Shown one piece after another: positions 57,890-64,000 of a stretch of DNA of 64,000 bases (the first letter of the stretch is position 1; the number at the start of each line of letters is the position of its first letter). A model generated the notes under the pieces. The model was not told the origin of the DNA and made no database searches. It worked only from the letters and a program-made list of their open reading frames with translations. The stretch covers positions 62,001 to 126,000 of the forward strand of contig JAECUM010000841.1 in the NCBI GenBank assembly GCA_016617855.1, given 5' to 3'. This DNA comes from Megalonaias nervosa. Lineage: Eukaryota > Mollusca > Bivalvia > Unionida > Unionidae. The translations under genes were made by a program, and so were the position numbers.

Positions 57890-58103
57890 CGCCATTTTTT
57901 TCGGCACATGATATATACATGGCGGCCAACTTTAACTAGTGGAGGTAGAAGCCGTGATAGAACCACCGACCCACTGGAAGCACCCGCCAGCTTTCTCACA
58001 TACCCACATTGACCGAGCCCGAGATTGAAACCCACGCGGACAGAGGTGCGATGGCAGTTGTTGGTAAAGGCTGGCATTTTAGACCACTTGGACACACAGG
58101 ACC
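57890..58103 (-). repeat. tRNA-derived SINE, family 2, minus-strand copy
   Basis: Read on the minus strand it has a head with CAAGTGGTCTAAAATGCC and a body with GGTCAATGTGGGTATGTGAG and AGTGGGTCGGTGGTTCT. These match the plus-strand copy at 58153. The two copies lie head to head across a CATA/TATG repeat. Confidence 0.82.
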
Positions 58104-58152
58104 AATACATACATACATACATACATACATACATACATACATACATACATAC
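58104..58152. repeat. (CATA)n microsatellite between two SINEs
   Basis: Perfect tetranucleotide run of about 49 bp. Confidence 0.98.
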
Positions 58153-58365
58153 GGTCCCCGAGTGGCCGAGTGGTCTAAAACGCTCACCGCTACGGATCAG
58201 TCCCATCGCACCTCTTCGTGGCTTCGAGTCTCGGGTTCGGCCAATGTGGGTATGTGAGAAAGCTTGCAGTATCTTCTCGTGGGTCGGTGGTTCTTTCTGG
58301 GGTTTTCCCGGGTTCTTATGTATAGCCTATCTTGTACTGAAAACTTGCGTTAAACCCTTCAACAA
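58153..58365 (+). repeat. tRNA-derived SINE, family 2, plus-strand copy
   Basis: The head resembles a Ser/Leu tRNA: CCCCGAGTGGCCGAGTGGTC (A box) and a B-box-like GGCTTCGAGTCTCGG. The body is shared with the copy at 57890-58103. It ends TTAAACCCTTCAACAA and passes into a CATA tail. It is not a functional tRNA gene because the 3' half does not fold back on the acceptor. Confidence 0.85.
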
Positions 58366-58419
58366 CATACATACATACATACATACATACATACATACAT
58401 ACATACATACATACATACT
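58366..58419. repeat. (CATA)n tail of SINE
   Basis: Tetranucleotide run forming the 3' tail. Confidence 0.98.
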
Positions 58420-60331
58420 GTCACGTTGTGGGAAAATATGCCGAGGCCTCATGCATATATATATATATCTTCTATAGTTAATTCGCCTACTCTCTTTGTT
58501 AGGCCGTAGTCAAAGAGCTAGTGTACAGCCAGGATCTTTGTTGTAAATCGCCAGTGACTCCCTACTGACATGAAAGTCAGACTGGGACAATGAGAAACAG
58601 AGTGGCCACCAAATGTTAGATTAATCAAGGCAGTTTCAAAGGAACCAGACCATATCCAATCAAAACTAAGATATTCAAATTTAGGGCGGATTTTCTACGC
58701 AAGCAAGCCGTTATTTTCAGACTAAATTCATTTTGAAATTAGTACATGGGTGAACCCAGTTAAGAGATCCAGAAAGTTTAGATTGTACTCCGAGTGGTAA
58801 ACTTGCCACTCGTGAAAGGGGAGAAGAAATTTTCGTGGAATTCGAGGTTGGGATCTGCGAAGGTTTCTTAAGGTAACATGTCTTCGTCCGAATATTCGTA
58901 CTAGTTTCATAAATAGGAATTTGTAAGATTGATATATTGTTACGTATAGTAGATTGTTGAACTGAAAATTAGAAAGCCCCAAGTGTCCATTCTATAAATA
59001 ATTTTACTCTAATCAATACAAGACCACAGGTCTCACAACTTTCCAATTGTCTGTCAACCGCACATCTGCATGGTTTCTCTTTATCAACTTTCCGTACCGT
59101 CACTTTTCACGCCGTAAAACTATACAACTCCCTCTAACACAGAGAACTATTTTTACTACGCCACCTTAGCCAGTCAAAACATGGTTTTGAGCCATATTTC
59201 GCCTGTAAAATTACATCACATTTGCCACCTTGGCGACATAAACGGTATCTGCTGACGACGGAACAGTTCCTTCTTGTTTATTCCATTATGTTATTTACCA
59301 GTCTCCAATCATAGATACTGCACCTGGAGTCACACAACCAATGTACACCACTAGATTGTAATAGGGACTATGGAACGACAGGGACACTCCTGCGGCTCTG
59401 ACCTGAATTCACCAAACGTAAACCATGGCATCATGGAAACTCACAAACACTTCACTCCGTGACGTTTGCTCCTAGTACTTGGCTAAATATTTCGGGCTAA
59501 GGAATATTTCCACAGGACCGAGTTCCTATCATCAAACAAGTAATCACAAAAATCTAAGAATTCCTTAAAATGGAGCGCTATAACCAAATGCGCATACTCC
59601 AAATTTATTATACGTATATGGAATACTTAGATGTGAGTGCGTGAGTTGACCAGTTCTTAATTTATTTGCCATTATTCTGATGAATGATCTGTGAGAGAGT
59701 GATGAATTTTCCTTAGAGTAGAGTAGGGAGACCAGATTATACGTCCCTTCTGATTCTACACTCTACAGCCAGCTTTCCGGGTGGAAGTAGAGGGTAGACG
59801 CCCAAAGAGCAGGAACTTGGGAATGGCGCAAAAGAGCTCGTGGAAGACGCCATAGTGACGTCAGAGGCTTGGGGTGTAGGTGCAGTGCCGGAATGAGCAC
59901 GGGATTGTCAGCAGCGGAAGTGCCAGGAGAGCACATTAGCCAGGGTACCGGAGTACGAAAGACGACCGGAAGTGACAGATGAATAACGGAATCGAACATC
60001 GGAAAGGAAACACTCTCTCTTAAGACCGTTAAATTTATGTGATGACATTTGGCAACTTGTAATAGGTCATCGATTATAATAGTTTAAAAAAATTGAATTT
60101 GAGAAATTGTCACTTGAATTATTGAATTCAATTGGTATATTTTATTAAACTGTTATATTTTCCAACTTGAGTTATTTATATACTTAGACCGTCGGCATTG
60201 CTGACTAGGGGCTCGGAGCTATTTAAATTTTAATTGTCCATCTTTCTCTGGTATTAGAAATAATACCGAAGGAGGCATGTGACACATGCATATATACATA
60301 CATACATACATACATACATACATACATTATG
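58420..60331. other. Host intergenic DNA, no gene seen
   Basis: Nothing recognised apart from a (CATA)n run at 60294-60327 just upstream of the SINE. Confidence 0.55.
60294..60327. repeat. (CATA)n microsatellite
   Basis: Tetranucleotide run of about 34 bp. Confidence 0.97.
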
Positions 60332-60340
60332 ACTCTGTGG

Positions 60341-60654
60341 CCTACCGCTCCGGTGGCCTAGTGGTTAGAGAGTCCGCCTCGGATGCGAGAGGTCGTGGGT
60401 TCGATCCCTGGCCGAGTCATACCAAAGACTTATAAAAATGGTACTAACAGCTGCCTCGCTTGGCGCTCAGCATTAGGAGGTTAGTGTTAGTACTGGTCGG
60501 CCTGGTGTCAGGATAATGTGACTGGGTGGTACATCATGTTACATGTCTGAGGCATGATGCCCCAGTGCTAGACATCACTATAAACTGCCACACTGCAGAC
60601 ATCGTAGCGATATGACTGAAAAATTGTTAAAGATACGTTAAAAATCCAAATCAC
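60341..60654 (+). repeat. tRNA-derived SINE, family 1, copy 2, with target duplications
   Basis: Head CCGGTGGCCTAGTGGTTAGA and B box GGGTTCGATCCCTGG, then the same body as the copy at 39412. It is flanked by 9-bp duplications ACTCTGTGG at 60332-60340 and 60655-60663. The 3' end is A-rich. Confidence 0.93.
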
Positions 60655-61237
60655 ACTCTGTGGTCTTAAAATAAGTAATAGAAAAGATTGAGAAGGAACA
60701 TGCTTTGTGAAATTCAACAAAAATAACGTATTTCCCTAGAATACAATGTGAAAATGTAAAACAAAGGAACTTCCGGTATTTCGAATTCAATCCCAAATAA
60801 TCACAGAATTACACTTTAGGAGAAATCCAAATTAAATCCAACGTTGAAGGCGTTAAGGTGTCTGTTGTGGCCTGTATCGCGGTGTTGTGCCAACATTCAT
60901 TTGCTGAATCACTGTAATATAATTCCAGGTTTTCATTCACTATTAATCCCAGTGAAAATCTGTTAAAAGAATAATATTTTTATGAGCACCGTGTATTTCT
61001 AGAGAAAACTCGCTCGAATTAATTAATTTGAAGAAATTCCAGCCAAATGAATTACTGGACATAACAATAGTTTGCATTCTAGAAAATGAAATCGTGATAA
61101 TTTTCATAACACCAATAACATCATTATCTGTAGACGTGTCAAGTGATTGACTTCACTGGTCATTATGGATTTTGTGGGTGGAGTTGTCGATAGGTCATAC
61201 TGACCGGTTCTCTCGCTATGTTCACTACTTAGTTATA

Positions 61238-61279
61238 CTGTTTTTCTGGATCTCTGTCAGATAGCTCGAAACGCGCGCG

Positions 61280-61332
<53 letters not shown>

Positions 61333-61388
61333 ATGTTTTGTATGGTGTTATGGAAGTTAGAGGGACCTTAAGTTGCTTTATGAGTGAT
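61238..61388 (+). repeat. Dispersed repeat with internal (GT)n, copy 1
   Basis: Starts CTGTTTTTCTGGATCTCTGT, has a GT run at 61282-61329 and ends with GGGACCTTAAGTTGCTTTAT. The same unit recurs at 63448-63586 in direct orientation. Confidence 0.9.
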
Positions 61389-62458
61389 TGGAGAGTCTAA
61401 AAGGGTTGTTGTCCTTATTAAGTGGTGTGGACTTGTGTGTGTACGTGTACAATATATTACGTTGTCTGCTGCACCCAGTGAAGATCATGAATGAAAAATG
61501 GATGAATGAAAAAAAAACGAAAAATTAATATAATGGAAAATGTAAAAGTAATAATTAGTCATGGAGTTTCCTCAAAAATGTGTTCTCCCTATGAATTCAA
61601 TGCACCTCTACATTGAAACAAACGATCGTTTTAACCACTACTGTGTTTTTCCAGTAATAAATCATCTATGGCCATTAAGCGATAAATGTGACATATAAAG
61701 TAAGTGTCAATAATTTATCAAATATTCTTACGTTACAGTATCACTTCTGATAGAATTTCTAACGTTCTGTCAAATATCAAGTGTCATAAAAATGGCATGG
61801 TGTGTATATCTTTCACCAGCTTGTCTACCAGTCCAAATTTGTTGTCCAGCAGAATCAAGTGCATAAAATGTACCGAGTCCGTTTAGTACCTGATGACACG
61901 TGGCTCCCGTTGTTTAGAGCAATTGATTTAATTGATGATCTCTGTGTCCAGCAGTAACAGGTATTTTAGCTCATACAAATGTGAAGATTCTTTTTCTTGA
62001 ATCATAAACTTATTTTTCGATAGTTCCAGGATCAACTAACAAGAAAACAACAACCACTCCTCTTGTATCATAGATATTGCCGAAGATAATAAATATTAAC
62101 ATCTGATATCTTAATATATACATTCTATCAACCTGAGTTTGTGTATCTGTTATATACTAGGGCAGATGCATGGAGAGGGTTGTTGTGCTGTTTCTCCGTG
62201 ATATAATTTATATGGGGAAAATCCACCACGACATTTTGAGATACCAAGGAATCGTTTGTTACTTTTATAACTAAAGTGTCTCTAAGTTACAACAACTGAG
62301 CGTTGGTTAACGGAAAAATACAAGCATGCGCTTATAAAACGAGTAAAGAATGAATTTAACTTGAACTAATATAGAAAACAATTAGAGACAATAGTTTGAT
62401 TGGGTTTTATTTTAGAGTAGGGCGACACTTGTAGGTAATATAGTGCCGAGACTAATAG

Positions 62459-62603
62459 AATCTATGTTGGGGTTTGGACCCAGACAAGAAAATCCCAGTT
62501 GCGTGGTTATATTATTTGTCTAACCACGAGGCTCGTGGCGAGACACATAATGTAACCCCGCGACTGGGATTTCCTTGTCTTGGTAGAAACAACGACATAG
62601 ATT
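62459..62603. repeat. Foldback (hairpin) element
   Basis: A 145-bp near-perfect inverted repeat with arms of ~70 bp and almost no loop. Outer ends are AATCTATGT and ACATAGATT. Inner matched blocks include GACAAGAAAATCCCAG against CTGGGATTTCCTTGTC, and the centre is CCACGAGGCTCGTGG. Confidence 0.9.
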
Positions 62604-63447
62604 ATTTTTCTCACCCAATGTTTTCCAACTAAATTAAAATAGCCCTGCACCCTTGCAATTTAGTTAGCAGATTCAAAACACTCTATCCATCAGGCACTAT
62701 TATTTCTTCTCACTCTGTATGAAGGTCATCAGGTTTTGCGCTCTTTTATGAAAATCTGAATGATTATTCAAGTAGAATCTAGCTATATGTGCCGCTCTTA
62801 GAAAAGGGGAAAAACTCCAGAAAAAGCTATAATTGTTATGTGTTCGAAGTATTGTGCAATGAGCGTTCGAGCTACTAGCTTTGGGGGTTTTCTTAAATGA
62901 TTAAGACGAATATGCTAATTAGGGCAGTGGGGTGACCTGTCGATCCTAAGTACACAAGTTCTACGCATGAGAAAATAGAAAAGTAAAATCATTTGATATT
63001 ATTACTGTATTATCACATTTAATCGATGGATATCATATGAAATTGACAATAAATAGCCTAATTAATATATTTTATACGGTTAAGTTTTAACTTTCATCAG
63101 TTCTAATTTGGAAAACGTTATATGGTATGCAAAGGTACGATACTGTGCAGTACAATATGCCTACTGGGTACAGTTCTAACGAAGTGTGAAGCGACATCAG
63201 TAAATTTCTAATTCATGACTTTCTTGGAATTTATATTTTCTGCCCTGGAAATGTGGCAAGTGTTACTATTAATAGTGCAGTGATACGCTACATGGAAATA
63301 TGTTTGTGGAAGAGCATATGGACTGATCGTGGGTGTTCGAAAAAGTTAGAAGAAACCAGTTTGACATAACACATTTCTGGTTTTTTTGCCAGCTTTGCAG
63401 TAGCACTTGAGAGATTTTGGTTATGTGTGGCCGGTGATGTGTATTAC

Positions 63448-63477
63448 CTGTTTTTCTGGATCTCTGTCAAATAGCTC

Positions 63478-63530
<53 letters not shown>

Positions 63531-63586
63531 ATGTTTTGTATGGTGTTATCGAAGTTAGCGGGACCTTAAGTTGCTTTATGAGTGAA
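63448..63586 (+). repeat. Dispersed repeat with internal (GT)n, copy 2
   Basis: The same unit as 61238-61388, with a GT run at 63480-63527. The flanks on both sides of the GT run match, so the microsatellite moved as part of a larger unit. Confidence 0.9.
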
Positions 63587-63789
63587 TTTATTTTTGTTAT
63601 ATATCTGTTGTTGTTGTTGTGTTTGTTGTTGAATTTTAAAACAACTCCGTCAGGCACAGCTGAAGACAGCAAGGGGTTTTTTTTTGGTAGTTCCTAGCGC
63701 GTGGACGCCATGACGGAGACGACAGATCTGAGATGACCAGACTGAGATAGGAAAAGTAAGGTGAGCAAAACATGTAGATTTCTCCGTCG

Positions 63790-63921
63790 CAGTCTTTAGA
63801 AAAAATGAATAAAGAACTATGCCTAACGACACACGACGGTAGCCGACCCAAGCTAATCTGATGGTAAGATTCGAATCTGAGCCGTTTCAATTGCAAGTCA
63901 GTCACCCAAACCTTTGAGTCA
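63790..63921 (-). repeat. tRNA-derived SINE fragment, family 3
   Basis: On the minus strand it reads GTGACTCAAAGGTTTGGGTG (A-box-like), then GACTTGCAATTG, then a B-box-like AGATTCGAATCTTACC. The body beyond is not shared with the other SINEs here. Confidence 0.5.
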
Positions 63922-64000
63922 CCGTGTTCAACTTGTGCCGATTTGTTTTTCTCATTGTGTTTTTGTATTCACCGTATTTTAAGGTTTGATAATATTTGTT

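Larger units (their letters stand above)
60664..64000. other. Host intergenic DNA with repeats, no gene seen
   Basis: No gene recognised. Contains the GT-bearing repeat pair, the foldback element and a tRNA-derived fragment listed separately. Confidence 0.6.

Noticed and set aside
58009..58477. Open frames with repeated His-Thr-Tyr-Ile.
   Set aside because: They are translations of CATA repeats and SINE sequence.

Overview
The window reads as AT-rich metazoan DNA, most likely from a bivalve mollusc. That host call is an inference from several tRNA-headed SINE families, CATA and GT/AC/GA microsatellites and the class of LINEs present; no conserved host protein-coding exon was recognised, so it is not certain. 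The left 29.3 kb is viral in origin. The right 34.7 kb is gene-free host DNA filled with transposon remains and simple repeats.

Positions 1 to about 15262 (element A, fiber gene off the left edge) and about 15263 to 29345 (element B) are two related endogenous Maverick/Polinton (adintovirus-like) genomes in opposite orientation. Both carry the same gene order: fiber, divergent packaging ATPase, a coiled-coil protein, penton/minor capsid, a small Ala-rich protein, major capsid, two small hydrophobic/basic core-like proteins, adenain-type protease, zinc ribbon, phospholipase A2 domain plus retroviral-type integrase with chromodomain, two small unknown genes, an HNH endonuclease and protein-primed DNA polymerase B. 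Element B also shows the fiber-side end: three more unknown genes (one with two membrane segments), a NUMOD1-like DNA-binding gene and a terminal repeat region. By eye the two copies are roughly 80-85% identical. Each has its own stops, frameshifts and deletions, so they are separate old insertions and not a recent inverted duplication. A terminal-repeat remnant at 14983-15262 sits directly against the broken polymerase gene of element B, which suggests that element A inserted into element B. Intact-looking frames remain for the B ATPase, the B 98-aa gene, the B hydrophobic core-like gene, the NUMOD1 gene, the A zinc ribbon and the A 161-aa gene.

The viral genes would have worked as a virion-forming module (capsids, ATPase, protease, core peptides, PLA2, fiber) with a replication/integration module (PolB, integrase). 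Many genes start inside a TATAATG motif, which looks like a start-embedded promoter. In both copies the small basic core-like gene has the same frame offset across a poly-A run whose length differs by exactly 3 nt, which suggests recoding.

To the right lie a 3'-complete but decayed LINE (36727-38405), a nearly full-length LINE of another kind with ORF1 and ORF2 (about 41690-47590), a non-autonomous hAT element with perfect 8-bp target duplications (53202-54297), two SINE families in pairs, a 145-bp foldback element, minisatellites and many microsatellites.
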